From the NCBI GenBank assembly GCA_964418745.1, contig CAYQMX010000007.1, forward strand, positions 186,001-250,000: DNA of 64,000 nt, in the 5' to 3' direction. Origin of the DNA: Scleromatobacter sp964418745 (lineage in GTDB: Bacteria; Pseudomonadota; Gammaproteobacteria; Burkholderiales; Burkholderiaceae_C). A program made the translations under genes and the position numbers. Under the pieces are notes generated by a model. The model did not search any database. It was not told the DNA's origin and saw only the letters and a list, made by a program, of their open reading frames with translations. Below are positions 17,979 through 26,876 of this stretch, piece by piece (the first letter of the stretch is position 1; each line of letters opens with the position of its first letter).

Positions 17979-20042
17979 ATGAGCACGCGCTACCGGATCG
18001 CCCGCCGCACCTTCCTGCAATGGCTGCCCGGCGCCGCGCTGGCCGGCCCGGCGGCGCTGGCCGCGGCGCCGGCCGCGGTCGCGCCGCGCCTGGCGGACGC
18101 CGCGATCGCGATCGATGTCGACCCCCGCCTGCACATGCGCATCAGCCGCGCAGGGACGGCGCTGACGGACTTCGCCGCCAGCGAATTCGTGCAGCTCGCC
18201 GACGGGCGCGCGATCCGCGACTTCCGCGCCACCTCGGCGGAGCACGCGGCGGTCGACGACCCGCAGGGCCGCGGCCGCCAGCTCGTCGTGAAGGGCGTCT
18301 CGGCCGAGGGCCTGGAAAAGACGGTGTCGGTGACGCTGTTCGACGCCTGTCCCGGCTTCGCGATCGTCGAGGTCACGTACCGCAACGCCGGCACGCGCGC
18401 GCTGGCGATCAAGGGCTGGACGAACGTCGCCCATCGCCTGAAGCCGCGCACGCCGGCGCACGACGGGTTCTTCACCTATGCGGGCTCCACCCACGAGGAC
18501 CGGCGCGACTGGGTGCAGCCGGTCAAGGCGGGCTTCGCCCAGGACAACTTCATGGGCATGAGCGCGTCGGACTACGGCGGCGGCACGCCCATCGTCGACG
18601 TCTGGCGGCGCGACGCCGGGCTCGCGGTGGGCCATGTCGAGACGCTGCCGCACCTGGTGTCGCTGCCCGTGCGCGCGGCCGCCGGCGGCGGCGTGGACCT
18701 GGCGCTGGTGCGTGCCCACGAGGACAGGCTCGAGCCGGGCCAGTCGCTGGCCACGCTCGCCACCTTCGTCGCCGTCCATCGTGGCGACCACTTCGCGACG
18801 CTCGACACCTACCGCCGCTTCATGGCCGTGCGCGGCATCGCCGCGCCGCAGCCACCGGCCGAGTCGTACGAGCCGATCTGGTGCGCCTGGGGCTACGAGC
18901 GCGAGTTCTCGCTCGAGCGGGTGCGCGCCACGCTGCCCAAGGTGCGCGAGCTGGGCCTGGACTGGGCCGTGCTCGACGACGGTTGGCAGACGCTGACCGG
19001 CGACTGGTACGTGGACACCGGCAAGTTCCCGCGCGGGGAGGCCGACATGAAGGCGCTGGTCGCCGACATCAAGTCGCACGGCCTGAAGCCGCGCCTGTGG
19101 CTGGCCCCGCTGGCGGTCGCGCCGGGCAGCGACCAGTTGCACGACCACGCCGACATGCTGCTGCTGGACAAGGACGGCGCGGTGCAGAACGTCAGCTGGT
19201 GGAACAGCTTCTACCTGTGCCCGGCCTACGGGCCGACGCTGGACCGGACGCGCGAGGTCGTGCGCACCATCCTGGCCGACTGGGGCTTCGAGGGACTGAA
19301 GATCGACGGCCAGCATCTCAACGGCGTCGCGCCCTGCTACAACCCGAAGCATCGCCATGCCCGGCCCGAGGAATCGGTCGAGCACGTGCGCGACCTGCAC
19401 CGCGTGATCTACGAGACGGCGCTGGCCGTGAACCCGCACGCCGTGGTCGAGGCCTGTCCCTGCGGCACGGCCTACGCGTTCCACAACATGCCGTTCATGA
19501 ACCAGACGCCGGCCTCCGACCCCGAGTCCTCGTGGCAGGTGCGGCACAAGGGCAAGACCCTGAAGGCGCTGATGGGCCGCTCGTGGGCCTACGCGGGCGA
19601 CCACGTGGAGCTGAGCGACCACGGCGACGACTTCGCCTCCACCGTGGGCGTGGGCGGCATCGTCTCGACCAAGTTCACCTGGCCGGTGGACCCGAAGCCC
19701 AAGGACTCGTTCCTGCTGACGCCGGAACGCGAGGCCGCGTGGCGGCGGTGGATCGCCGTCTACCGCACGCAGCGGCTGGCCGAGGGCCGCTACCTGGGCG
19801 AGCTGTACGACATCGGCTTCGACAAGCCCGAGACCCATGTGGTCGAGAAGGACGGCCGCCTGTACTTCGCCTTCTACGCCGAGCACTGGGACGGGCCGGT
19901 CACGTTCCGCGGCCTCGCCCCGGGCATGTATGCGTTGCGCGACTACGTGCACGACCGGCCGCTGGGCACCGTCAGCGCCGCGTCGCCCGTGCGCACGCTC
20001 GCGTTCGCCGGCCACCTGCTGCTGGAAGCCCGGCCGACCTGA
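17979..20042 (+). CDS. Tat-exported GH36-type alpha-galactosidase / alpha-N-acetylgalactosaminidase
   Basis: A 687-residue glycosidase of the GH36/melibiase type. The N-terminus carries a twin-arginine signal (IARRTFLQWLPG), so it is exported folded. An N-terminal beta-supersandwich is followed by a barrel with WCAWGYER, LDDGWQT and, as likely nucleophile, Asp443 in LKIDGQ; Asp514 in ASDPESSW is the likely acid/base, at the spacing usual in GH36. The surrounding aga-type genes suggest the substrate is an alpha-linked GalNAc or galactosamine end rather than plain raffinose-type galactose. That specificity is inference. Confidence 0.82.
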   Translation: MSTRYRIARRTFLQWLPGAALAGPAALAAAPAAVAPRLADAAIAIDVDPRLHMRISRAGTALTDFAASEFVQLADGRAIRDFRATSAEHAAVDDPQGRGRQLVVKGVSAEGLEKTVSVTLFDACPGFAIVEVTYRNAGTRALAIKGWTNVAHRLKPRTPAHDGFFTYAGSTHEDRRDWVQPVKAGFAQDNFMGMSASDYGGGTPIVDVWRRDAGLAVGHVETLPHLVSLPVRAAAGGGVDLALVRAHEDRLEPGQSLATLATFVAVHRGDHFATLDTYRRFMAVRGIAAPQPPAESYEPIWCAWGYEREFSLERVRATLPKVRELGLDWAVLDDGWQTLTGDWYVDTGKFPRGEADMKALVADIKSHGLKPRLWLAPLAVAPGSDQLHDHADMLLLDKDGAVQNVSWWNSFYLCPAYGPTLDRTREVVRTILADWGFEGLKIDGQHLNGVAPCYNPKHRHARPEESVEHVRDLHRVIYETALAVNPHAVVEACPCGTAYAFHNMPFMNQTPASDPESSWQVRHKGKTLKALMGRSWAYAGDHVELSDHGDDFASTVGVGGIVSTKFTWPVDPKPKDSFLLTPEREAAWRRWIAVYRTQRLAEGRYLGELYDIGFDKPETHVVEKDGRLYFAFYAEHWDGPVTFRGLAPGMYALRDYVHDRPLGTVSAASPVRTLAFAGHLLLEARPT

Positions 20043-20068
20043 GCCCGGCGCGTCGCGGAGGCTCGCTG

Positions 20069-20737
20069 ATGAAGGTGCTGCTGGCCAAGGCATGCGGGAC
20101 GCGGCGCCACGCGCTCGCCGCCGGACTGCGCCGCGCCGGCCTCGTCGTGGAAGAGGCGGTCGACGCCGGCACCGCCGGCTGGGCCGCGCGCCACCTCGAC
20201 CCGGACGTGATCGTGATCGACGCGCAGTCGCCCGCCTTCGACGGCCTGGGCCTGCTGCGCGACCTGCGCGCTGACGGGCTCGCCACGCCGGTGCTGGTGC
20301 TGGCGCCGACCGCCGACGTCGAGGCGCGGCTGCAGGCGTTCGATTGCGGGGCCGACGACTGCCTGGCCGAGCCGGCGGACCTGCGCGAACTCGCGGCACG
20401 CGCCCGTGCGCTCGCCTCGCGCCTGCGCGGGCCCCCGTGCGCGGGGGCGACGCTGGGCGACCTGCACCTCGACCCTGCGCGTGCGCAGGTGTGCCGCGAC
20501 GGCCGCCCGGTGCCGATGCGCCGGCGCGAGCGGCTGCTGCTGGAGTTGCTGTTCGAGCAGCATGGCCGCGTCGTCAGCCGCGCCAAGATCGAGGCCAAGC
20601 TCTATGCCGAGCGCACGGACCTGCAAAGCAATTCCGTCGAGGCCGCCGTCTCGCAGCTGCGGCGCTGGATCGATCCGCCGCAGGGGCCGTCGCGCATCAC
20701 GACGCTGAGGGGGGAGGGGTATCGGCTGGACCGCTGA
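20069..20737 (+). CDS. Atypical OmpR-family response regulator with degenerate receiver
   Basis: A 222-residue receiver plus winged-helix protein. The receiver keeps a phosphoacceptor-position Asp51 (VIVIDAQSP) and Gly-Ala-Asp-Asp near residue 95, but the acidic pair that binds magnesium is replaced (LLAKACG where LLVEDD is usual), the conserved Thr/Ser is Ala79 and the conserved Lys is Glu101 (LAEP for LVKP). Normal phosphorylation chemistry is therefore unlikely. The C-terminal OmpR DNA-binding domain looks intact (RRRERLLLELLFEQHGRVVS to RGEGYRLDR). There is no adjacent histidine kinase; it lies between GH36 and GH114 genes and may regulate them independently of phosphorylation. Confidence 0.85.
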   Translation: MKVLLAKACGTRRHALAAGLRRAGLVVEEAVDAGTAGWAARHLDPDVIVIDAQSPAFDGLGLLRDLRADGLATPVLVLAPTADVEARLQAFDCGADDCLAEPADLRELAARARALASRLRGPPCAGATLGDLHLDPARAQVCRDGRPVPMRRRERLLLELLFEQHGRVVSRAKIEAKLYAERTDLQSNSVEAAVSQLRRWIDPPQGPSRITTLRGEGYRLDR

Positions 20738-20868
20738 GTCACATTGGAAACGAGGTGTGAACGGGTGCGGGTCGGGCACGAATGCATCAGGCTCGGGTCA
20801 CCTGCAGCTTCCATCATCGGCGTGCTCTCCGAGCGTTCCATCCCAAGACCAACCCAGGAAACACACCC

Positions 20869-21786
20869 ATGACTTCCCGCCCTCTGTGCACGACCCTCGC
20901 CGCGGCCGTCGCCGCCACCCTGGCGCTCTCGGTCCACGCGGCCGACGTGCCCACCCGCCTGGCCCACACGTTGCGCGCGGTCAGCGCGCAGCAGTCCGCC
21001 GAGACCCGCGCGCTGGCGCCCGCGCAAGCCGGGGAGGCGGTCGCCGCCGTCGCCGCCGTCGCGCCCTGGACGCCGCACGTCAGCGACACCTGGCAATGGC
21101 AGCTGAGCGGCACGATAGACACCAGCTACAACGTCAATGTCTACGACATCGACCTGTTCGATGCACCGGACGCCGTCATCGCGACGCTGCACGCGCAGGG
21201 GCGCCACGTGGTCTGCTATTTCTCGGCGGGCAGCGGCGAGAACTGGCGGCCCGACTACGCGAGCTTCAAGGCCGCCGACCTCGGCAACGCGCTCGACGGC
21301 TGGGCCGGCGAGAAGTGGCTGGACACCCGCTCGACCAACGTGCGCGCCGTCATGGCGGCGCGGCTGGACAAGGCCAGGACGCGCGGCTGCGACGGCGTCG
21401 AGCCCGACAACGTCGACGGCTACACCAACAAGCCCGGCTTCCCGCTGACCGCCGCCACGCAGCTGGACTACAACCGCTTCCTCGCCACGGCGGCGCATGC
21501 GCGCGGCCTGCGCGTGGCGCTGAAGAACGACGTCGACCAGGTGGGCGCGCTCGCCGCGAGCTTCGACTTCGCGGTCAACGAGCAGTGCAACGAGTACAGC
21601 GAGTGCGACGCCTACACCGCCTTCACCGGCGCCAACAAGCCGGTGTTCAATGCCGAGTACAAGTCGAAGTGGCACACCAGCGCCAGTGCGCGCGCGACCA
21701 TGTGCACCAAGGCGCGCGCGCAGAACCTGCGCACGCTGGTCCTGCCGCTGGCGCTCGACGACTCGTTCCGCTACAGCTGCGACTGA
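20869..21786 (+). CDS. Secreted endo-alpha-1,4-polygalactosaminidase, GH114
   Basis: A 305-residue protein with a signal peptide (cleavage after LSVHA), a short linker and a GH114-like barrel. The family signature is clear: WQWQLSGTID, VNVYDIDLFD, VVCYFSAGSGENWR, GCDGVEPDNVDGY with the likely catalytic acids, and LKNDVDQ. GH114 enzymes cut alpha-1,4-linked galactosamine polymers, such as the deacetylated fungal galactosaminogalactan and Pel-type polysaccharide. ATG 20869 has an AGGA site (AACCCAGGAAACACACCC); the open frame extends upstream to 20782 without signal-like sequence. This gene gives the neighbouring aga set its probable substrate. Confidence 0.88.
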   Translation: MTSRPLCTTLAAAVAATLALSVHAADVPTRLAHTLRAVSAQQSAETRALAPAQAGEAVAAVAAVAPWTPHVSDTWQWQLSGTIDTSYNVNVYDIDLFDAPDAVIATLHAQGRHVVCYFSAGSGENWRPDYASFKAADLGNALDGWAGEKWLDTRSTNVRAVMAARLDKARTRGCDGVEPDNVDGYTNKPGFPLTAATQLDYNRFLATAAHARGLRVALKNDVDQVGALAASFDFAVNEQCNEYSECDAYTAFTGANKPVFNAEYKSKWHTSASARATMCTKARAQNLRTLVLPLALDDSFRYSCD

Positions 21787-21802
21787 GCCCGCGACCCGCC
21801 CG

Positions 21803-24097
21803 TCACGCGGGCGCCTGGCCGAAGCGCCAGCGCGCGCCCACCCACAGCGCGCGCGGCGCTCCCGGCGCGTCGAACTGCTCGTGGCGCCAATCGGCCGGCG
21901 CCCGCAGCGTGCCGTGGGCGTCGAACGCGGCGACGGCCAACTGGCCGCCGCTCGCGTAGCGGCGGTCGAACACGTTGGCGAGCCTGGCGAACAGCTCGAG
22001 CCCGCCGCCGGCCTGGACGCTCGTCGTCAGGTCCAGCAGCGCGTAGCCGCCGACCTTGCCGGCGCCGGAGAACGCCCCGCCGTCCGGCTGCTGGGCGTTG
22101 TTCTCGTTGCCCTGGGCCAACTGGCTGGCGTAGGCGGCGACCTGCGCGCCCACCGACCAGTTCGGCAGCGGCCGCGCGTCGACGGTGACCTTGAGGCTGT
22201 GCCGGGGCAGGCCGGGCAGCCGGTTGCCGCGCGTGACGGCGATCTCGCCCGCGCCCGGGCAGGACGGGTTCGTGCCCGCGCTGCTGTTGGACGCCGAGAG
22301 CAGGCAGGCGGCCGAGCGGAAGGTGGCGTCCAGGAAGCTGTAGGCCAGGTGCCAGTCGACGCGGCGCGTCTCCTGCGACAGCGCGAGCTCGGCGCCCTGG
22401 CGCAGCGTCGTCCCGACGTTGGCGAAGTAGCCCGAGCCATGGCCGTTGCCGATGAACAGCAGGTCGTCGCGGTTGGCGGTGCGGTACGCCGCGGCGCTCC
22501 ACTCGAGCCCGCCCGCGACCTGGCCGCGCAGGCCGGCCTCCAGCGTGCGCGCGATTACCTGCCTGAGCGGCGGGTCGCCCTGCAGCGCGTTGGGCAGCAC
22601 GCACGGGTGGGCCGGATCCGAGCAGCCGAGCTCGATCGGGCTGGGCGCGCGATTGCCCTGGCTGAACCCGCCGAAGGCGGTCAGGCCCGGCGTGGCCTGC
22701 CACGTGAGGCCGGCCGCCGGGTTGAAGCGGGCGTAGGTGCCTGCGCCATCGAGGGTCGTGTCCAGGCCCAGCGACGCGCGACCGAGGTCGTCGGTGCGGA
22801 CGCGCGTGTCGTTGTAGCGACCCGAGAGCGTGAGCTGGAGCGAGGGCGCCAGCTTGACGAGATCGGCGGCGTAGGCGCTCGCGGTGCGGCTGGTGCCGGC
22901 GATGAGCGCCTCCACGGCGGCAGGCTGCGTCGCGATCACGCCGCGCGTCGCGTCCAGCAGGCCTTGCGCGCTGGCCTGCTCGAAGTGGTTGCGGGCCTGG
23001 TCCCACGACAGCCCGAGCGTGATGCGCTGGCTGCCGAAGCTGCGCGCCAGCTGCGCCGCCAGGCCGGCCCCGCGTTCGGTGGTCGCGGTGCGGTGCGCCA
23101 CGCCGGTGCTCAGGTCCTCGACGCCGTCGTAGTCGTCGTTCAGGTCCCCGTTGACGGTCGACGCGTCCAGGCGGCGCGCATAGGCGGTGGCCGACAGGGC
23201 ATAGCCGTCGCCGAGCTGGCGCGACCCGCCGAGCGTGAACAGCGTCATGCGGTTGCGGCTCTGGTCGGGGCGCGTGTAGATCGCGCGCCGATCGACGGCG
23301 AGCATCGATTCCGGCGTCAGGCCGTTGCCCACCAGTCGGCTGTCGGCCCGGTTGATGCTCGCCTCCCACGAATGGTCCGCGGCGCGCTCGCCGCCCTTGA
23401 CGAACAGCTGGCGCACGCGCGACGGCGAGAAGTCGCGCCAGCCTTCCTCGTCGAAGCCGGACAAGGATGCGAACAGGTGGCCATGCGCACCGAGGGCGCG
23501 GCCGTAGCTCGCCGACGTGGCCACGCGGCCGAACGAGCCGCCCTGGACCTCGATCTCGCCGCCCGGGTCGGTGTCGCCGCTCTTGGTGCGCAGGACCAGG
23601 GCGCCGCCCAGCGTGTTGAGGCCGAACAGCGGGTTGGACCCCGGCAGCAGCGTCAGGGTCGCCAGCGCGTTCGTCGGCAGCAGGTCCCAGTTGACGGTGT
23701 CGCCGAAGGGCTCGTTGACGCGCACGCCGTCGAGGTAGACCGACAGGCCCTGGGGCATGCCCAGCAGCGAGCTCGCGCTGAAGCCGCGGTAGTTCAGCGT
23801 CATCATGTACGGGTTGCCCTGCGTCCCGTTGACGTTGACGCTGGGCAGCTGCGTGGCCATGAAGTCGGGCACGTTCAGGCTCTGCAGCTGGCGCAGCTGG
23901 ACGGCGGTGGCGGCCTGGACGTTGGCGGGGATCAGGTCCTTGGGGACGAGCTCGCCCGGCACGGGGGTGGCGCCCACGACGACGACCGTCTGCACCTGGG
24001 CGACGATGCCCGGGCCGTCCTGGGCGTGCGCGGCCACGGCGCAGGCCGCGAGGGCGGCGCCGGCCAGCGGTGCGCGGTGCCAGTGCGGTCTCTGCAT
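21803..24097 (-). CDS. TonB-dependent outer-membrane receptor
   Basis: A 764-residue receptor. ATG 24097 gives a signal peptide (cleavage after AVAAHA) and then a plug with TVVVVGATPVPG, LNVPDFMATQLPSVNVNG, YLDGVRVNEPFGD and LGGALVLRTKSGD; a beta-barrel fills the rest and the protein ends RFGQAPA. It runs convergently with the GH114 gene (16 bases between stops) and divergently from a sensor kinase/regulator pair that may control it. The plug is unlike the carbohydrate-type receptor at 8764, so a different ligand is probable. Ligand unknown; no riboswitch or Fur-like site was recognised upstream. Confidence 0.87.
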   Translation of the reverse strand: MQRPHWHRAPLAGAALAACAVAAHAQDGPGIVAQVQTVVVVGATPVPGELVPKDLIPANVQAATAVQLRQLQSLNVPDFMATQLPSVNVNGTQGNPYMMTLNYRGFSASSLLGMPQGLSVYLDGVRVNEPFGDTVNWDLLPTNALATLTLLPGSNPLFGLNTLGGALVLRTKSGDTDPGGEIEVQGGSFGRVATSASYGRALGAHGHLFASLSGFDEEGWRDFSPSRVRQLFVKGGERAADHSWEASINRADSRLVGNGLTPESMLAVDRRAIYTRPDQSRNRMTLFTLGGSRQLGDGYALSATAYARRLDASTVNGDLNDDYDGVEDLSTGVAHRTATTERGAGLAAQLARSFGSQRITLGLSWDQARNHFEQASAQGLLDATRGVIATQPAAVEALIAGTSRTASAYAADLVKLAPSLQLTLSGRYNDTRVRTDDLGRASLGLDTTLDGAGTYARFNPAAGLTWQATPGLTAFGGFSQGNRAPSPIELGCSDPAHPCVLPNALQGDPPLRQVIARTLEAGLRGQVAGGLEWSAAAYRTANRDDLLFIGNGHGSGYFANVGTTLRQGAELALSQETRRVDWHLAYSFLDATFRSAACLLSASNSSAGTNPSCPGAGEIAVTRGNRLPGLPRHSLKVTVDARPLPNWSVGAQVAAYASQLAQGNENNAQQPDGGAFSGAGKVGGYALLDLTTSVQAGGGLELFARLANVFDRRYASGGQLAVAAFDAHGTLRAPADWRHEQFDAPGAPRALWVGARWRFGQAPA

Positions 24098-24365
24098 TTC
24101 CAAGGTCGGTCTCCGGATGTTGTCGTTGGCCGCGACGTTATCGACCGCCCGCCGCGGGCGACAGGGAAATGTTCCCGCCGTCGGGGCGCACCCGTGAAAA
24201 CGAGCGGGCCGGGCCGCGGCGCGCCGCGCGCCGTGTGCCGCGATGGAACACCGGCGTGGCACACACTGTGGCAAGGCGAGCCACGCCCGCGGCGCGGACG
24301 CCGGGAAACGGCTCGGCATGGCCCTTGCGAAGTCCAGGTGTCTCCTTCCCGCACGCCACGCCGCC

Positions 24366-25280
24366 ATGCCTGTCCACTCTTCCCCGCCGCCGCCGCTGCC
24401 AGCCGGCGGATCCGTCGCCCGCAGCGACCTGCGCTGGGTCGCCGTGGTGACCCTGCTCACCTGGTCGATGTCGGCGGCGTTCGAGCTGCACGAGAAGCTG
24501 ACGCGCGTGACCGCGGGCTTCGAGGCCTGGCAGGTCGACGAGCTGCCGCTGGCGCTGGTCGCGCTCGGCGCGGGGCTGGCGTGGTACGCCTGGCGGCGCC
24601 GCAGGGAGACGGCTCGCCTGCTCGAGCACAACCGTGCGCTCGCCCAGCAGCTGATCGCCGTGCAGGAGCGCGAACGGCTGGTGCTGGCGCGCGAACTGCA
24701 CGACGAGCTGGCGCAGCACTGCACCGCGATCCGGGTCGAGGCCAGCTACCTGCGGCGCGCGGACGACGCCGCGCAGGTGCGTGCCGCGGCGGCGCGCGCG
24801 TCGGACTCGGCGCAGCACCTGCTGGACAGCCTGCGCGGCATCCTGCGCCGGCTGCGACCCACGGAGCTGGACGAGCTCGGCCTGGAAGCGGCCCTGCAGG
24901 CGCTGCTGGCCGCCCATGGCGCGCGCGCCGGGCACGACTGCCGGCTGGAGGTCGACGGCGCGCTCGACGGCCTCGGCGCCGGTGTCGACATGGCCGTGTA
25001 CCGCGTCGCGCAGGAGGCACTGGCCAACGTCCAGCGCCACGCCGGCGCCCGCCAGGTCTGGCTGCGCCTCCAGCGCGACGCGGACATGCTGGCGCTGCAG
25101 GTCGACGACGACGGCTGCGGTTTCGACCCGTCGCGCCGCACGCACGGCCTCGGGCTGCTCGGCGCGTCGGAGCGTGCCGCGGCGCTCGGCGGCCGGCTCG
25201 TGGCCAGCAGCGTGCCCGACGGCGGCACCATGGTCCGCATGACGCTGCCGCTGCACGGCGGCGCGGGGGCGCGGCGATGA
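24366..25280 (+). CDS. Sensor histidine kinase, NarL-partner (HisKA_3) type
   Basis: A 304-residue membrane sensor with two membrane segments (about residues 22-40 and 60-77), a coiled-coil, then a HisKA_3 dimerisation domain with phospho-acceptor His112 in LARELHDELAQH and a HATPase domain (VAQEALANVQRHA, DDDGCGFD, HGLGLLGASERA). The periplasmic portion between helices is only about 20 residues, so it may sense through the membrane or a partner. Start 24366 is preferred; the frame extends to 24243 with low-complexity, non-conserved-looking sequence. Its stop overlaps the response-regulator start, forming a two-gene operon divergent from the TonB receptor. Confidence 0.85.
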   Translation: MPVHSSPPPPLPAGGSVARSDLRWVAVVTLLTWSMSAAFELHEKLTRVTAGFEAWQVDELPLALVALGAGLAWYAWRRRRETARLLEHNRALAQQLIAVQERERLVLARELHDELAQHCTAIRVEASYLRRADDAAQVRAAAARASDSAQHLLDSLRGILRRLRPTELDELGLEAALQALLAAHGARAGHDCRLEVDGALDGLGAGVDMAVYRVAQEALANVQRHAGARQVWLRLQRDADMLALQVDDDGCGFDPSRRTHGLGLLGASERAAALGGRLVASSVPDGGTMVRMTLPLHGGAGARR

Positions 25281-25912
25281 TCCGCATCCTGCTCGTCGAC
25301 GACCATCCGGTGGTGCGCGCCGGCTACCAGCGCCTGCTCGAACAGGACGGCGATGCGCGGGTGGTGGCCCAGGCCGGCTCGGTCGACGCGGGCTGGGCCG
25401 CGTTCCGCAGCGCGGACATCGACCTGACCATCACCGATCTCTCGATGCCCGGCAGTGGCGGCCTGGAGCTGCTGCGGCGCGTGCGCGAGGCCCGGCCCGA
25501 CGCGCGCGTGATCGTCTTCAGCATGCACGACAGCGCGATGCTGGTCGCCCGCGCGTTCGATCTCGGCGCCGGCGGCTTCGTCGCCAAGAGCTGCCCGCCC
25601 GAGCAGCTGATTGCCGCGGTGCACGCCGTGATGCGCGGCGAACGCTACCTCAGCCCCGGGCTGGCCCCCGTGCGCGCCGGCGACGTCGAGGCGCCCGACC
25701 TGCTGCGCTCGCTGACGCAGCGCGAATTCGAGATCTTCGGCCTCATCGTGCGCGGCGCGTCGCCGGCCGACTGCGCACAGGCGCTCCACCTGAGCCCGAA
25801 GACGGTGTCCAACCACCAGACCACCATCAAGGACAAGCTGGGCGTGAGCACGCCGGCCGGCCTGGTGCACGTCGCGCTGCGTTGCGGGATGCTGGCGGCC
25901 GACGGCGCGTGA
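25277..25912 (+). CDS. NarL/FixJ-type response regulator
   Basis: A 211-residue regulator with a canonical receiver (LLVDDHP acidic pair, phosphoacceptor Asp54 in TITDLSMPG, Lys in FVAKSCP) and a C-terminal LuxR helix-turn-helix (SLTQREFEIFGLIVRG to LSPKTVSNHQTTIKDKLGV). It is cotranscribed with and almost certainly phosphorylated by the kinase just upstream. Likely targets are the divergent TonB receptor and perhaps the following minus-strand polysaccharide deacetylase; this is position-based inference. Unlike the regulator at 20069, all phosphorylation residues are present. Confidence 0.9.
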   Translation: MIRILLVDDHPVVRAGYQRLLEQDGDARVVAQAGSVDAGWAAFRSADIDLTITDLSMPGSGGLELLRRVREARPDARVIVFSMHDSAMLVARAFDLGAGGFVAKSCPPEQLIAAVHAVMRGERYLSPGLAPVRAGDVEAPDLLRSLTQREFEIFGLIVRGASPADCAQALHLSPKTVSNHQTTIKDKLGVSTPAGLVHVALRCGMLAADGA

Positions 25913-25928
25913 GCGGCCCCTGCGGAGG

Positions 25929-26765
25929 TCACTTCGAGGTCGAGCGCGCGGCGCGCTGCGCCTTCACGTGCTTCATGATGGCCAGGAACGTGTCCGTCCA
26001 GTAGACGTCGCGGTGTGCGGCCAGGTAGCTCACCAGCTCCTGGTGCGCCTGTGTCGAGGTGACGATGTAGTCGCCGCCGACGCCGTGGAACGTGAAGTTG
26101 ATCATCGTGCCGGCCCGCGCCGCCTGCTGGACCAGCGCGATCAGCTGCGCGCCGGTGACGTTCTCGGGCACCGTGACGCCCACCGCATACGGGTCGAGCG
26201 CATCCATGTCGGCGACGACGCCGCCGCTGCCCGACTTGATGGCGACGAAGTCGCCGCGGACCAGCGCGACGTAGTTCTCTCCCGCGGCCAGCACGTCGCC
26301 GCAGGGCACGGTGAACGTGCGCTCGTCGCGGCCGTCGATCGCGTGCAGCATCGTGTTGCCCAGGCGGATCTGCTGCACCAGGCGCGTCGCGCTGGTGGTG
26401 GCCAGGTCGTCCTCGGGCGCGACCCAGCCGCGGTCGGGGCCGACGGCGGCGCATTGATGGAACAGCGTGTGGTTGCCCAGCTCGTGGCCGCGCGCGGCGG
26501 CGGCGCGCCACTCGGGCAGGCGGCGCGCGAGCGTCGGGCTGGCGAGCTTCAGGTAGAAGCTGCCCCGCAGGCCGGCGCGGTCCAGCGCCGGCAGGGCGTT
26601 GTCCAGCTGGCTGTCGATGGCGTCGTCGTAGGCCAGGCTGACCGCGGCCTGCTCGCCATGCGGCCACGCGAAATGCGCGTCGGCGGCGGTCGCGGGCGGC
26701 GCGGCGCCGGCCAGGCACTGGACAGCAAGGGCGGCGAGGGCGTGGGCGAGGACCGGGCGCTTCAT
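25929..26765 (-). CDS. Exported polysaccharide deacetylase, NodB/CE4 type
   Basis: A 278-residue protein with a signal peptide (cleavage near AGAAPPATAA). The NodB homology region is visible: SLAYDDAIDS with catalytic/metal Asp47-Asp48, and the metal-binding HTLFH (His99, His103) in GHELGNHTLFHQ. CE4 enzymes remove acetyl groups from polymers such as chitin, peptidoglycan or partially acetylated galactosamine polysaccharides. It ends 17 bases after the response-regulator gene on the opposite strand. The proximity to GH114 suggests deacetylation of GalNAc polymers before GH114 cleavage, but chitin or N-acetylglucosamine polymers are not excluded. Confidence 0.83.
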   Translation of the reverse strand: MKRPVLAHALAALAVQCLAGAAPPATAADAHFAWPHGEQAAVSLAYDDAIDSQLDNALPALDRAGLRGSFYLKLASPTLARRLPEWRAAAARGHELGNHTLFHQCAAVGPDRGWVAPEDDLATTSATRLVQQIRLGNTMLHAIDGRDERTFTVPCGDVLAAGENYVALVRGDFVAIKSGSGGVVADMDALDPYAVGVTVPENVTGAQLIALVQQAARAGTMINFTFHGVGGDYIVTSTQAHQELVSYLAAHRDVYWTDTFLAIMKHVKAQRAARSTSK

Positions 26766-26876
26766 GGTGGCGCGAGGATAGGCCAATTCCACGAACAGGG
26801 GGGACGGCGTCGCGGGACGGCGTGCGCGCCCTAGCATGGGCATTCCAGCCACGCCCTGCCATCCGGAGCCCGTCCC

